Positions 7,953 through 16,373 of a stretch of DNA of 64,000 nucleotides are shown here, piece by piece (the first letter of the stretch is position 1; each line of letters opens with the position of its first letter). The notes beneath the pieces were generated by a model. That model was not told the origin of the DNA. It was given only the letters and a program-made list of their open reading frames with translations, and made no database searches. Location: contig NZ_PCDP01000082.1 in assembly GCF_003240585.1 (NCBI RefSeq), forward strand, positions 1 through 64,000, given 5' to 3'. Both the position numbers and the translations under genes were made by a program. The DNA is from Arminella tubonensis (GTDB lineage Bacteria > Pseudomonadota > Alphaproteobacteria > Rhizobiales > Rhizobiaceae).

Positions 7953-8261
7953 ATGGTCAAGCAAGCGTACAAGGCAGAGCAGGTCTGGCTGCGGGCCTTC
8001 CTCGAATACGACGATGAAGTCTGTTTCGACTTAAGTGCACAGCGTTCCATGGCTTCATTCGGGGTGACCATCACGGACGTGATGTACGTACTCCGCAGTG
8101 GCTCGATCATGTATGCAGAAAGAGACGAATGCGGATCAATGATTACCGTTCTTGGGAGGAACTGTGATGAGGAGGAGATCGAAGTTTGCGCTCGCATGGT
8201 GTCAGAAATGATGCATGTGTCCATCATCAAAGTGAGAAAAGCGTTGAGGTTTACAAAATGA
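7953..8261 (+). CDS. DUF4258-type putative toxin
   Basis: A 102-residue protein with the pattern of DUF4258: LSAQRSMASFGVTITDVMYVLRSGS, then a beta-rich part containing GRNCDEEEIEVCARM. DUF4258 proteins are often toxins of type II modules and are predicted to have a RelE/BECR-like fold. The gene overlaps the next start in ATGA, and the neighbour has zinc-finger and HTH parts like MqsA antitoxins. Toxic activity is inferred from family and context. Confidence 0.6.
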   Translation: MVKQAYKAEQVWLRAFLEYDDEVCFDLSAQRSMASFGVTITDVMYVLRSGSIMYAERDECGSMITVLGRNCDEEEIEVCARMVSEMMHVSIIKVRKALRFTK

Positions 8262-8809
8262 CCAATTGCTCAAAGTGTGCGAACGCCAAAGCTGAAACTA
8301 GGGTTTTAGCTGAATTTGACGCGTCTGGTCTTCTCGGAACACCGTTCGTTGTTCTGATTCACGACGCGGTCAAGGAGAAATTCTGCTCAGGCTGTGAGGG
8401 GATTATCGGTCACGTTATTCCTTCCCCTGATAATTTGGTGGCAGTCGTTGCGATCTTGCGCGCCTGCAATCCAATCAAATTAAACGGAGCCGAAATTCGG
8501 TTTTTCCGAAAAAGTGTCGGGCTGAAGGCTAAGGAAATTGCGGAAAGGCTGGATCTCACTCCGGAGCAATTTTCCAGATATGAGAATGGAAAAAAGCCTA
8601 TCTCTGACGTCTATGAGAAGCTTCTCCGGGCTGAGGTCTGCCTCCACCACTTGGAGAGCGTTAAGAAGATTGATGTGGACATTCGAGGACTGCTAGCAAT
8701 GAACATCGTTAGCGTTAGAGATGTTGCAAAGCCAATTACGCTTAGACTCATCCAGGTTACAATTGATGATGATGATAACAAGACTAAATGGAGAAACGAA
8801 GCCGCGTGA
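8258..8809 (+). CDS. MqsA-like HTH antitoxin
   Basis: 183 residues from the ATG at 8258 that overlaps the toxin stop. The N-terminal part has two CxxC pairs (CSKC, CSGC), a zinc-finger-like layout. Residues about 75-125 form an HTH of the Xre/MqsA kind: IRFFRKSVGLKAKEIAERL followed by LTPEQFSRYENGKKPIS. The C-terminal part is acidic. Toxin-first order is also seen in mqsRA. It probably binds the toxin and represses the operon. Confidence 0.65.
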   Translation: MTNCSKCANAKAETRVLAEFDASGLLGTPFVVLIHDAVKEKFCSGCEGIIGHVIPSPDNLVAVVAILRACNPIKLNGAEIRFFRKSVGLKAKEIAERLDLTPEQFSRYENGKKPISDVYEKLLRAEVCLHHLESVKKIDVDIRGLLAMNIVSVRDVAKPITLRLIQVTIDDDDNKTKWRNEAA

Positions 8810-8878
8810 AACCGTCGCTCTTAGTCTAGCCAAAGCGTGATCAAAACCTAACTAGCTTACATGTCGGTCAAATCATGG

Positions 8879-8911
8879 AAGGTCGGAACGGTAGCGTCCC
8901 GGCCTTTTTCT
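8879..8911 (+). terminator. intrinsic terminator after the toxin-antitoxin pair
   Basis: A 12-bp stem (AAGGTCGGAACG with CGTCCCGGCCTT, one mismatch and one wobble) around loop GTAG, followed by TTTTTC. It lies 70 bases after the antitoxin stop. From 8912 to 9130 I see no gene. Confidence 0.7.
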
Positions 8912-9130
8912 TTACCGGGAGAATGAGGCTGACAACGATTATGGGGGGCGTAGTCAGCCTCCAGCAGAAGGTTGGGATCCTTTTGCCATACCCGCTCGGA
9001 TAGGACGAGCGGTGTGAGAGACAACCATGTAAAAGTGATGCGAAACTGAAACCCGATCATGGCAACCCCATCGCGCACTAAGATCTGAATTTTGGCGGCA
9101 CGGAAGCTCGATGGCGATGACACCTTCAGC

Positions 9131-9970
9131 CTATTGGGCGGTGGCCTTCTGAAACCAATAGGTAGCTTTCTCCATATCTCGCGGGACGAACACGCCCTCG
9201 GAGTAGATGATGCCAAGCCTATATTCTCCCCGGACATTGCCTTGTTCAGCAGCCCGTGTGAACCATTTGAACGCTTGCACGCCATCCCGACGGTCATATT
9301 GCTCGTACGTGTAGAAATCTGCAAGGTCGAGTTGCGCACTTACGACACCTTGCTCGGCAGCCTTTGCGAGCCAAACAATTGCCTGGTCGATATTAGGATC
9401 GACCCCTCTGCCATCAGAATACATCCTGCCAAGCGAATATTGTGCTGAAGGGTCTCCTTGCTCCGCCGCCTTGCGGAACCCGTCTATTGCCTTCCGAAAC
9501 CAGACGTTCGCCTGCTCGATGTCCGGATCAATACCTTGGCCGGCAGCGTACATGCTTCCGAGCCAATACTGGGCAGAGGGGTCTCCCTGGTCGGCCGCTT
9601 CACGAAATCCAGTCACTGCCTTCTGAAACAAGATGTTTGACTGCGGAAGGTCCTGGGGAATATCTTCGCCACCTGAGAATATAACGGCCAGGTTACGCTG
9701 TGCATTCGGGTAGTTCTGGTCGGCAGCCTTGCGAAACCAGCTGATGGCCATTTCAATGTCACGAGGCACGCCCAGTCCGTTGCCATAAAGCCGTCCAAGC
9801 CCATTTTGAGCGGCTGCGTCCCCGCGCTCCGCCTGCGGCCCCCAAATCTGCAACGCGGTTTGGTAGTCCTCCTTTAGGAACGCGATTTTTCCTTGATCCG
9901 GCTGTGCGTATGCGGGTAGCGCTAGAGTAAGGTTAAGTAACAATCCGCAGATAAAACGAGCAAGCCTCAT
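9131..9970 (-). CDS. secreted Sel1-repeat protein
   Basis: 279 residues. A signal peptide (MRLARFICGLLLNLTLALPAYA, cleavage after AYA near residue 22) is followed by about six Sel1-like repeats of 36-44 residues with the pattern G(D/N)xxAQxxLGxxYxxGxGVxxDxxxAxxWFxKAAxQ. Such periplasmic solenoids bind proteins or envelope polymers. As prophage cargo it may modify the host envelope. The repeats are quite regular with no truncation. The exact partner cannot be read from sequence. Confidence 0.85.
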   Translation of the reverse strand: MRLARFICGLLLNLTLALPAYAQPDQGKIAFLKEDYQTALQIWGPQAERGDAAAQNGLGRLYGNGLGVPRDIEMAISWFRKAADQNYPNAQRNLAVIFSGGEDIPQDLPQSNILFQKAVTGFREAADQGDPSAQYWLGSMYAAGQGIDPDIEQANVWFRKAIDGFRKAAEQGDPSAQYSLGRMYSDGRGVDPNIDQAIVWLAKAAEQGVVSAQLDLADFYTYEQYDRRDGVQAFKWFTRAAEQGNVRGEYRLGIIYSEGVFVPRDMEKATYWFQKATAQ

Positions 9971-10555
9971 AGCGATCCCCGATGACCGAAAACGTGTTAT
10001 CGCACTTTTACAACAATTGGCGGCACAGTCACGCGGTCGAAGAAACTTCGCACCTATAGCATCGCTCAGCCGCCCCGGAATTTTGGCCGCTTACCCGAGC
10101 GCACATCGAAGACGACCAGCCCTATAACGGACCGCAAGGCGCGCCGTTTCATACGCCTCGTGCTCACCCAAATTAGCAGCTTTTGCAGGCGGCCTCTCAA
10201 GCTGGTGGGTATTCGTTGGCACATAATTGGCATACGGCGGTCCCGGGAGGCGTCATAAATGGTAGCAAAAACAGATGGCTACCGAGCCGGTTAGCCACAA
10301 TGTTTTCCAATTGTTCGCAAGACGGCGGCTAACGCGACCGGCTTGAGATTTACGACAATTTACGGATATCGGACAGCGCTCAATTTCGGCATTCTGATGA
10401 ATGCGCCGAGCACGATGTTGGTTCATCGCGGCGTGGGTCATCCACCCTCGGCCAGGGCCTTTCGAACGGTCCTTGGCCGGAAAACCACCGTGTTCGGCCT
10501 CACCCGGTGCGGCCAGATAACCAGGCGCCCGGCGCCCGTCGTGTCTAGTGCAGAT
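9971..10555. other. intergenic stretch without a convincing gene
   Basis: Several short frames exist on both strands but none has a family pattern or a good ribosome site. A long imperfect hairpin (about 10449-10482, CGGCCAGGGCC ... GGTCCTTGGCCG) lies near the end of the leftward membrane-protein gene and may act as its terminator. Confidence 0.35.
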
Positions 10556-11227
10556 TCAATCGTTTCGAGGTCCGTGCCGAATATCCTGTCCGGATGAATA
10601 ATCCACACCGCGATTCGAGCCCAACACACTGTTCGCCCCATCGAGCGTTTTCAGAACGCTCTCCTGCTTTATACCATTTCCCTTCATTCCGAAGCTGCTG
10701 CGAGCGGCAACGATCCATGCATAGAGACAAACGTAGAAAGCCACCATTGGGACGAAGGATTTCAGTACAAGTATGGGCACCGTATTATAGGTGTGCAGAG
10801 CTAATTCGTCATATCGACCGTGCGCATGATCGTCGAAGGCGCTAAAGAACATCGCGCCAGCGCCGAAAAAGATAAGTGAAAGGGTGGCTTTCGACACCGA
10901 GACCTTGGCTGATGGCGATCGCACGCGCCAGACGCTGATATAAATCACAAATGCAGCTAGTGCCGCAAAGTAGCAGGAATATACCGATCGAACTGCTAAG
11001 ATAAAACAGCCATCCGAGTTCGAAAGCGGCCCAGCCATGATTTGATCGTAGATTTGGAAATTTCCCGGCCAGAGAGCGAGTAGATAGTGATTGTCTCTGA
11101 ACCGGCACAGGTCGGCGGTAGGTAAGGCTTTCAGCGCGAAATAGGTCAGTGGAAAAAGCAGCGGCGCGGCCCAAAAGAATAACTTGGCTCTTCTGCTTCG
11201 TAGTGTGCGATCGACGTCGCCGTTCAT
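10556..11227 (-). CDS. multi-spanning membrane protein, unknown
   Basis: 223 residues with about four hydrophobic segments (near 18-35, 78-100, 112-135 and 150-172) and polar loops; the C-terminal 45 residues are hydrophilic. I do not recognise the family. A rather long periplasmic-type loop follows the first segment. It lies in the accessory left arm of the prophage and is probably cargo. Confidence 0.55.
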   Translation of the reverse strand: MNGDVDRTLRSRRAKLFFWAAPLLFPLTYFALKALPTADLCRFRDNHYLLALWPGNFQIYDQIMAGPLSNSDGCFILAVRSVYSCYFAALAAFVIYISVWRVRSPSAKVSVSKATLSLIFFGAGAMFFSAFDDHAHGRYDELALHTYNTVPILVLKSFVPMVAFYVCLYAWIVAARSSFGMKGNGIKQESVLKTLDGANSVLGSNRGVDYSSGQDIRHGPRND

Positions 11228-11319
11228 CCAGACACTCCGCCCTCAACATCCATCCCAATTCGCTTTGCAAACATTTGCAAACTACCCTACCAATGTGGAA
11301 AGCTTTTCCCCTTTTCGAC

Positions 11320-11631
11320 TCAAGCCCCGGGGCAAGACGCCGCAGTTAGATCGGTTTCGGGATAGTTCACAGTGCCGCCGCTCTCAAGCAAGACGACGAC
11401 ATCTCCGTTCCGCTCGACTGATTTCACCACGCCTTTGCTGCCGGCTGCGTTCTCCACGCATTTGTCTCCAAGGCGCGAGCGCACCGCCGCGAGGCGCGCT
11501 TCTGAGCCGTAGGGGCTGTAGCTGTTCCACAACCACATAGCCCCCATGCTAACCATCACAGCGATGAAAAGCCTGAGCCCAAGCGGCATCTTGGTTTGCA
11601 AAACGGACATCGTAGTTCCCGGAATCATCAC
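11320..11631 (-). CDS. small membrane-anchored protein, unknown
   Basis: 103 residues at most; a second ATG eight codons in (11610) is equally likely as start. One hydrophobic segment (LGLRLFIAVMVSMGAMWLW) is followed by a short basic stretch and a beta-rich domain (GVVKSVERNGDVVVLLESGG) resembling a small SH3/PilZ-like barrel. Two Cys near the end (ENA and AASCPGA regions) could form a disulfide outside the membrane. Function unknown. Confidence 0.5.
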   Translation of the reverse strand: MMIPGTTMSVLQTKMPLGLRLFIAVMVSMGAMWLWNSYSPYGSEARLAAVRSRLGDKCVENAAGSKGVVKSVERNGDVVVLLESGGTVNYPETDLTAASCPGA

Positions 11632-11880
11632 TCTGACTGTAGTCTGATAAGAATAGGCGCAACGCTCGCGATTGGCAAAGAGGCCTCTCGAATTCCCATC
11701 TTCAGCTCGATATGGTGCCCAGAAGAGGTGTACGTCAAGCGTGAGTAATCAAAGGCTTGGCCGGATGTGGGACAAATTCCAGTTCTATAAGATCATTATG
11801 CTTTTCGTTTAGCTTGTCCCACATATTTCGTTTTTTGCCGGCGATGGAACCGAAATCCCATTCGTCCTTTATTGGTTTCC

Positions 11881-12174
11881 ATGGTCGAACATCCAGCACT
11901 CAAATACAAATGGCGCAAAACGTGGCCAGAGCCCGGCGATGCTGCAAGCTGGAAAACTGACTTCAGCGGTTGGGATGGTGACGTCCGCATTGGCCGGATA
12001 AGGCAGGAGCTGCACGGCCCCAAGAAAGACCAGTGGCAGTGGAGCGGCCAAGGCGGAACGCGCTCATGGCCTCGTCCCTCACCTCAACAGGGATATTGCA
12101 CGACAGCCAGAGAAGCCGCGGCTATGTGCGAGGATTTTTATGATCGGCTGAACGCGGGTAACGCCAAGCCCTAG
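11881..12174 (+). CDS. small hypothetical protein
   Basis: 97 residues from the ATG at 11881; a TTG nine bases earlier is possible. Trp-rich, hydrophilic sequence (YKWRKTWPEPGD, QWQWSGQGGTRSWPRP) ending in a helix with DFYDRLNAG. Not recognised. A shorter sequence with a similar YKWR pattern occurs at 13763-14044. Confidence 0.45.
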   Translation: MVEHPALKYKWRKTWPEPGDAASWKTDFSGWDGDVRIGRIRQELHGPKKDQWQWSGQGGTRSWPRPSPQQGYCTTAREAAAMCEDFYDRLNAGNAKP

Positions 12175-12416
12175 TTCGAATGATCGAGATTGGCCTCGGC
12201 CGCTGCGATCAAGAGCGCCTGGCGAACTTCCTCCGGCGACTTCTCTTCATTGAAGGCGTCCAGAACGGTCATTTGAGCTTTGTGACGCGCTGGACCATCT
12301 TCGCGGGGCCATTGGTTCAGCAGGAGCTTTCCCGCACCCATGACCGTGTGCACGGTCTTGTATTTGCCGGCGACGAGGATGCGGACTGGTCGAAATATTC
12401 TCCGGTCCCTTTCCAT
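12171..12416 (-). CDS. DUF982 family protein
   Basis: 81 residues. The WP...GPARHKAQMTVLDAF part followed by a helix SPEEVRQALLIAAAEA is the usual DUF982 layout, a short family nearly confined to Rhizobiales. Function unknown. Its ribosome site (GGAGTGATCA before ATG) lies inside the end of the upstream 37-codon gene, so the three genes 12880-12171 are coupled. It overlaps the end of a rightward gene by four bases. Confidence 0.65.
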   Translation of the reverse strand: MERDRRIFRPVRILVAGKYKTVHTVMGAGKLLLNQWPREDGPARHKAQMTVLDAFNEEKSPEEVRQALLIAAAEANLDHSN

Positions 12417-12419
12417 TGA

Positions 12420-12533
12420 TCACTCCATCAACAAAGCAAACTCGGCCAGTCGGCTAATGACGATGCCGCACCAGACAACGGTCATTCCGGCCAGGAAGTC
12501 TCCGACGCATAGAGCTATCGTCGTTCTCTTCAT
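12420..12533 (-). CDS. 37-residue membrane peptide
   Basis: The ATG at 12531-12533 overlaps the stop of the upstream DUF982 gene (ATGA) and follows GCGAGG. The peptide begins MKRTTIALCVGDFLAG and is one hydrophobic span with an acidic end (ALLME). It is held between two DUF982 genes. Coupling and a good ribosome site support it in spite of its size. Confidence 0.55.
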   Translation of the reverse strand: MKRTTIALCVGDFLAGMTVVWCGIVISRLAEFALLME

Positions 12534-12880
12534 CGCCTCGCTCTCTTTTGAAGCCAGAACTTCATGTCTGTGCTTTTGCGGCTCGGATCGGTGGGCGTGA
12601 CCAGGACAAGGTTGCGAGGAACCTTGGCGGTGATGAACTTGCCGGATTCCTCGACAGCAAGAATGAAGGCCTGCCGGGCGTCGTCCGCAGGTAGCTCGCC
12701 ATCCAGTACTGCATAGCAAGTCGACACGGCGTAGCGGTAAGCGTCCCCGACCTTGACGGGCCATCGGTAGATCAGGATGTTCACGGCTTCTCGAGTGGAT
12801 CCCACGACCCGAAATTCTCCGAGCTTGCCGAGTTCCATATAAACGCCTTCCGACCACAAGCCATCCGTAAGCAATGCCAT
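12530..12880 (-). CDS. DUF982 family protein
   Basis: 116 residues from the ATG at 12880, which follows GTGGAGTG. The middle contains VNILIYRWPVKVGDAYRYAV and a helix LPADDARQAFILAVEES, matching DUF982. Longer than its neighbour by a basic C-terminal tail (KFWLQKRARR). First gene of a three-gene unit. Function unknown. Confidence 0.65.
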   Translation of the reverse strand: MALLTDGLWSEGVYMELGKLGEFRVVGSTREAVNILIYRWPVKVGDAYRYAVSTCYAVLDGELPADDARQAFILAVEESGKFITAKVPRNLVLVTPTDPSRKSTDMKFWLQKRARR

Positions 12881-12993
12881 TACACACTCCACTGAAACGC
12901 AACTTTCGCGAGTCAATCGAATTGCGGTTGATTCGTTCCCGCAGGTCGCTAATCAATAAGGATGAAGCAGGCCAACGATGCGAGGGAACGAAT

Positions 12994-13215
12994 TTGGCTG
13001 ATCACTCCGACCTATACCATGCCTCCGTCACGCAGGATGGCGAACAGATCGAGCTTGGCATCTACACCCACGATCAGCTTCGCAACATCATCGTGCGGAC
13101 GGCTCCTAAGACGACTGGCATCAGTGCCCAAGACGTGTTGCAGGCTGCAATTGCGCGCGACGGCACCTTTGAGATGGACAATTGGCGGATCAAAGTGTCG
13201 AGAATTCACCAGTAG
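12994..13215 (+). CDS. small hypothetical protein (TTG start)
   Basis: The frame is open from 12874, but a TTG at 12994 follows GAGGGA at good spacing and fits coding content better; this gives 73 residues. The sequence looks like a small alpha/beta domain (LYHASVTQDGEQIELGIYTH, then QDVLQAAIARDG). Not recognised. Confidence 0.45.
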   Translation: MADHSDLYHASVTQDGEQIELGIYTHDQLRNIIVRTAPKTTGISAQDVLQAAIARDGTFEMDNWRIKVSRIHQ

Positions 13216-13585
13216 GAAAGCAGTGAGGAGTCGACCAGTGGGGCGCACCGGGATCGAATTACCGTCTATCGCAAACGTCCGACAGCCTCACCTGGAGCAA
13301 TGAAGACTCGAAATGGAGTTCCAGCTGGCCCCCTTCCTGCATACCCATCAAAGGCTGGCGACGAGCCAGGGGACCGGGAGCCACCAGCCTCCGCAGAGCA
13401 AAAGCCCTGCTGGTCCGGCGAGGACGGTCGCCGGATACGGATAACGCGCGACGCAAATATTAGATCGATCTGAAGCGCGCCAAATTTGTGGGGAACTAAA
13501 ACGTCCATTCCGCTGTTTCGTGGACGGATCAAGAAGCGTTTGTCTTCGCAGCATTAGCTCCTTGATCACCCGACCACCGAGCCTT
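13216..13585 (+). ncRNA. gene-free stretch, candidate small RNA
   Basis: No credible ORF. The last 150 bases before the strong terminator at 13586-13619 contain short inverted segments such as GTCCATTCCG...CGTGGAC (13502-13525) and ATTAGATCGATCTGA. A stand-alone intrinsic terminator without a gene is typical of small RNAs. The 5' end is not visible; a start near 13450-13490 is a guess. Confidence 0.35.
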
Positions 13586-13619
13586 AGCCCCGCTTGTCAC
13601 AACAGGCGGGGCTTTTTTG
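13586..13619 (+). terminator. strong intrinsic terminator
   Basis: AGCCCCGC and GCGGGGCT form a perfect 8-bp stem, with further pairing of TTGT and ACA in the loop, followed by six T. It has no obvious gene upstream on this strand. Confidence 0.8.
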
Positions 13620-13762
13620 TAATGGTGAGGACGTCGACCAGCGCGCGACTCGCTGAGACAGGGATTGTCGCGTTCTTGGCAAACGCTCGACGCCCTCAGT
13701 TGCGTAAATGGATAATCTGAAATGGGGTTCCGGTCACAGATCGGAACATTTGCACCCGTCGC

Positions 13763-14044
13763 TTGTTTGACCGACGCTCACCTCCAACTGAGCAACCGCT
13801 GAAGGCCAGGCGTCATTGCCATCGATGGCGTCGTCATTGTCCAAGAAGCCGGCTTGACTCCCGCGACCGCGTACGACATCTAAAACCCAAGCGCCCGGGC
13901 GCGGCGATCCACCAACACATCTGGCATAAAATCTCTATCGAGGGAGAAAGCGCGCGTGTGGAAATGTGGGAAGCAATCCCCACCGGCCTGAAGCCGCAAT
14001 ACAAATGGAGGCATAGCGGGAAAGAGACGCAGGCGACGACTTAG
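13763..14044 (+). CDS. doubtful small hypothetical protein
   Basis: A 93-codon frame. The first half is Arg/His-rich and unlike a protein; the second half (HKISIEGESARVEMWEAIPTG, then LKPQYKWRHSGKE) looks coding and resembles the YKWR part of the gene at 11881. The true gene may be shorter, or a remnant of a related gene. From 14045 to 14269 nothing was seen. Confidence 0.25.
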   Translation: MFDRRSPPTEQPLKARRHCHRWRRHCPRSRLDSRDRVRHLKPKRPGAAIHQHIWHKISIEGESARVEMWEAIPTGLKPQYKWRHSGKETQATT

Positions 14045-14269
14045 TCGGTTTTGCCGGAGAACAGATCGGCCATATATTCCAGATCGGCGAACCATGGACG
14101 AAAGACCGGTGGTTCTGGCTGGGGAATACAGAGGGCGGCAATCGGATCAATTGCCGATCGCGGGATTTGAGAACTCGGCCAGGCTCGCGGCCTGCCGAGT
14201 AGAAGCGGTTTATGAGAAAATTATGGTGGGGAAACAGCGGGCGGTTTAATGCTGCTTTCGGGGGCATGA

Positions 14270-14908
14270 ATGCGAGACAACATGATAACAATTGGCTCGA
14301 ACATCGGGATCGGCCTTCTATCTTTGCTCTTCAACTATCAGACGCTGATAGCTGGAATTCTCGCTGTCTTAGCGGCGATTTGGACCGTTCGTCAGATGCG
14401 AGCCAGCGAGAAGTCAGCCGATGCAAGGCATGACCAGCTTGTCGGCCTAATGCTGAAGCGAGATCAACTGATAGTTGATAGAGCCGCCAACCCGCTGCTC
14501 GAAAGACTCAATCTGACCTTGCCCAAACTGTTAAAAACGAAAGAAGGATTCAGCGAGTCCCAGGACCCCACTGCCTACCTTCGCTCCAATATGGAGGCAA
14601 TTGCTCAAATTGGCGTAGAAAGCCAGCTGATCAGCAATCCTTTCCTGGCTGATGCTAGGCCGCTTTTTGACGGCCAACTGGTTCATATGTTGGAAACCAT
14701 CTCCGGGCGCGGCGCCTCCATTGGCTTTCAGCTATACGATCTACGGAAATTGGCCGAGAATGCTGAAAGTGCTGGCCAGCAAGTACCGGATGTCGCCTAT
14801 GAGCAATGCGCGATCGAGGTCAGATCGGCAATTAACCATCTCCCGTCGGAAGTTATGGAATTCATTGAAAGACTTTCGCTTCTTCGAAGCGAGTACTCTG
14901 CCAAATGA
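14270..14908 (+). CDS. membrane-anchored hypothetical protein
   Basis: 212 residues. One or two N-terminal hydrophobic segments (IGIGLLSLLF and TLIAGILAVLAAIW) are followed by a long helical cytoplasmic region (residues 45-212). Not recognised. It converges with the lysis cassette. Confidence 0.55.
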   Translation: MRDNMITIGSNIGIGLLSLLFNYQTLIAGILAVLAAIWTVRQMRASEKSADARHDQLVGLMLKRDQLIVDRAANPLLERLNLTLPKLLKTKEGFSESQDPTAYLRSNMEAIAQIGVESQLISNPFLADARPLFDGQLVHMLETISGRGASIGFQLYDLRKLAENAESAGQQVPDVAYEQCAIEVRSAINHLPSEVMEFIERLSLLRSEYSAK

Positions 14909-14980
14909 AAGGTAACTGGCGCCTCGTGGGGTCGGGAAGTTGCTATTCAGTGCTTCGCATTCATGCGTTCGGGGGAAGCT

Positions 14981-15343
14981 CTAGCCCTTGCTAAACCACC
15001 CGAGTATCTGGTTATACGACTGCGTCAGGATAAGCGTAATGATGAACGTGATCGCCGACGCGCCGATGCCGATGATGAACAGGCCCCCGATTCCCTTGTT
15101 GCGCCAAGCGGTCACTTCGTCGACCACCGGCTTCATTTCAGTGATGTCTTCCTGGACCCCAGTGACGGTCGCCTCGACTTTGCCAATCCGATCGATCATC
15201 GCATCCATGCGTCCGTGCATCTGGGCACGACTGAGGTCTGATTTGTCCTCAGACCGCCGAACGCTCTCCGTGAGATTTCTCATACCCGCAATGAGTTCGC
15301 CGAGCTGCTGGTGAACGCTTGGACTAAATTCCCCTGGTGTCAT
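14981..15343 (-). CDS. DUF1515-type phage membrane protein
   Basis: 120 residues. The N-terminal 80 residues form a coiled coil (RNLTESVRRSEDKSDLSRAQ, RIGKVEATVTGVQEDI), followed by one strong membrane span (GLFIIGIGASAITFIITLIL). This fits DUF1515, short proteins of rhizobial phages. Located last in the lysis cassette, it may act in holin regulation or spanin-like disruption; both are inferences. Confidence 0.65.
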   Translation of the reverse strand: MTPGEFSPSVHQQLGELIAGMRNLTESVRRSEDKSDLSRAQMHGRMDAMIDRIGKVEATVTGVQEDITEMKPVVDEVTAWRNKGIGGLFIIGIGASAITFIITLILTQSYNQILGWFSKG

Positions 15344-15352
15344 CGGATTCTT

Positions 15353-15445
15353 TCAAGCTGGGATGGAGTGCCACGCAAGCCAGATTCCTCCGGCAAGCGT
15401 GGCGATAAGAGAAGACGCCCCGATGAGAAGGAGGCGGTCGGTCAC
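15353..15445 (-). CDS. 30-residue membrane peptide
   Basis: A GTG at 15443-15445 overlaps the stop of the upstream gene (GTGA). The peptide is one membrane span (LLLIGASSLIATLAGGIWLAW) with a short tail. Position between a holin-like gene and the DUF1515 gene suggests a lysis accessory role, but no independent ribosome site is visible. Confidence 0.4.
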   Translation of the reverse strand: MTDRLLLIGASSLIATLAGGIWLAWHSIPA

Positions 15446-15690
15446 TTCTGGACGGGTGGCTGCGGCTTGGTCAGGCCGGAAACGCCATCGCGGGTGATGT
15501 TGATGACAATTTTGATGATGCCGAGGCCGGCGATGATAGCCCCCGAGTAGGTCGGAGGCAGCACCGAGGCCGAACAATCGAGCGCGCCGGTGGCGAGCGT
15601 AACGCAGCCGAGAGCGGATAGGCCGGCCGTCGTCGCGGCAACGAGCACCATGGCCGCCGTGAGCAGATTATGAGCGAGGTTACTGTTCAT
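15442..15690 (-). CDS. holin-like membrane protein
   Basis: 82 residues with two hydrophobic segments (about 8-38 and 46-66) separated by a short loop, then a polar tail. Size, two spans and location downstream of the endolysin fit a class II holin, but no family match is claimed. A GGAACGAAGACC ribosome site precedes the ATG. Confidence 0.5.
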   Translation of the reverse strand: MNSNLAHNLLTAAMVLVAATTAGLSALGCVTLATGALDCSASVLPPTYSGAIIAGLGIIKIVINITRDGVSGLTKPQPPVQK

Positions 15691-15712
15691 GGTCTTCGTT
15701 CCTTTGATTGGA

Positions 15713-15922
15713 TCAGTCAGCCAGCGGCGCCTGGAGCGCCGTGGTCATTTCCTGATGGCTGGTGAGCAGGGATTGACGCTGCGCGTCTGTCAGCGGCTTC
15801 TTGAGGACGAGCGTCTGCCACAAAGCGGACAGCGCAGGTTCCTCGTCCTTGCCGAGCTGGATGAGCGCCTGCAGCGCCATGAAGGCGAGCTGGGCATTCT
15901 GAAGGATCTGTTCAGCGGTCAT
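15713..15922 (-). CDS. small helical protein of lysis cassette
   Basis: 69 residues from the ATG at 15920-15922, which lies one base from the upstream stop. All helical and Gln/Leu-rich (EQILQNAQLAFMALQALIQL), without signal or membrane span. It is one of the tightly packed genes of the lysis region; function unknown. Confidence 0.5.
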   Translation of the reverse strand: MTAEQILQNAQLAFMALQALIQLGKDEEPALSALWQTLVLKKPLTDAQRQSLLTSHQEMTTALQAPLAD

Positions 15923-15923
15923 A

Positions 15924-16346
15924 TCAGTTTGCTCCTGATGGGATGGCGATGGCTTCAGCGGCGCCGATCGCGGTCTTGAAGGTGGAATAGACGGCGGAAA
16001 TGCCGGTGCAGGTCGCTTGGCCGTTGACCTTGCAGGCATCGAGCTGCGACTGCACTTGTGCGAGAGCATCCTCGACGACCTTGTCGGCCTGCTGGAGCTT
16101 CAGGACGATACTGCGTTGGGCACAGAGGCCGGCCGCGTTCTTGACCGTGTCGGAGCCGGTGCAGGGGTTGCTGTCGTACAGGCCGCGATAGGCCTTCGCC
16201 GGGGCGAGGAACGCGCTGTCATAGGCCGACATGGCGCTGTCGACCGTCGATTGGCTGATAGTGAAATCGTTGAGCTTTTGGAGGGCGCCACAGGAGCCGA
16301 GCGTTAGACACGCAAAGGCGGCTGCAGCCATGAACATGGCACGCAT
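15924..16346 (-). CDS. phage lipoprotein
   Basis: 140 residues. N-terminal signal MRAMFMAAAAFACLTLGSCG has a lipobox LGSC (acylated Cys at 19). The rest is helical with four further Cys (NPCTG, GLCAQ, DACKV, ATCTG) that may pair as disulfides. Next to the endolysin, an outer-membrane lipoprotein suggests a spanin-type function, but it is larger than typical Rz1 proteins. Confidence 0.65.
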   Translation of the reverse strand: MRAMFMAAAAFACLTLGSCGALQKLNDFTISQSTVDSAMSAYDSAFLAPAKAYRGLYDSNPCTGSDTVKNAAGLCAQRSIVLKLQQADKVVEDALAQVQSQLDACKVNGQATCTGISAVYSTFKTAIGAAEAIAIPSGAN

Positions 16347-16373
16347 GATGAAGTTCCTTATTGTTGGGAGGGT

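Noticed and set aside
10253..10641. Short overlapping frames on both strands
   Set aside because: Low-complexity Arg-rich translations typical of non-coding G+C-rich DNA.
13231..13320. tRNA-like 3' end (CCGGGATCGAATTACCG)
   Set aside because: The T stem is not paired and no matching acceptor or anticodon arm was found.
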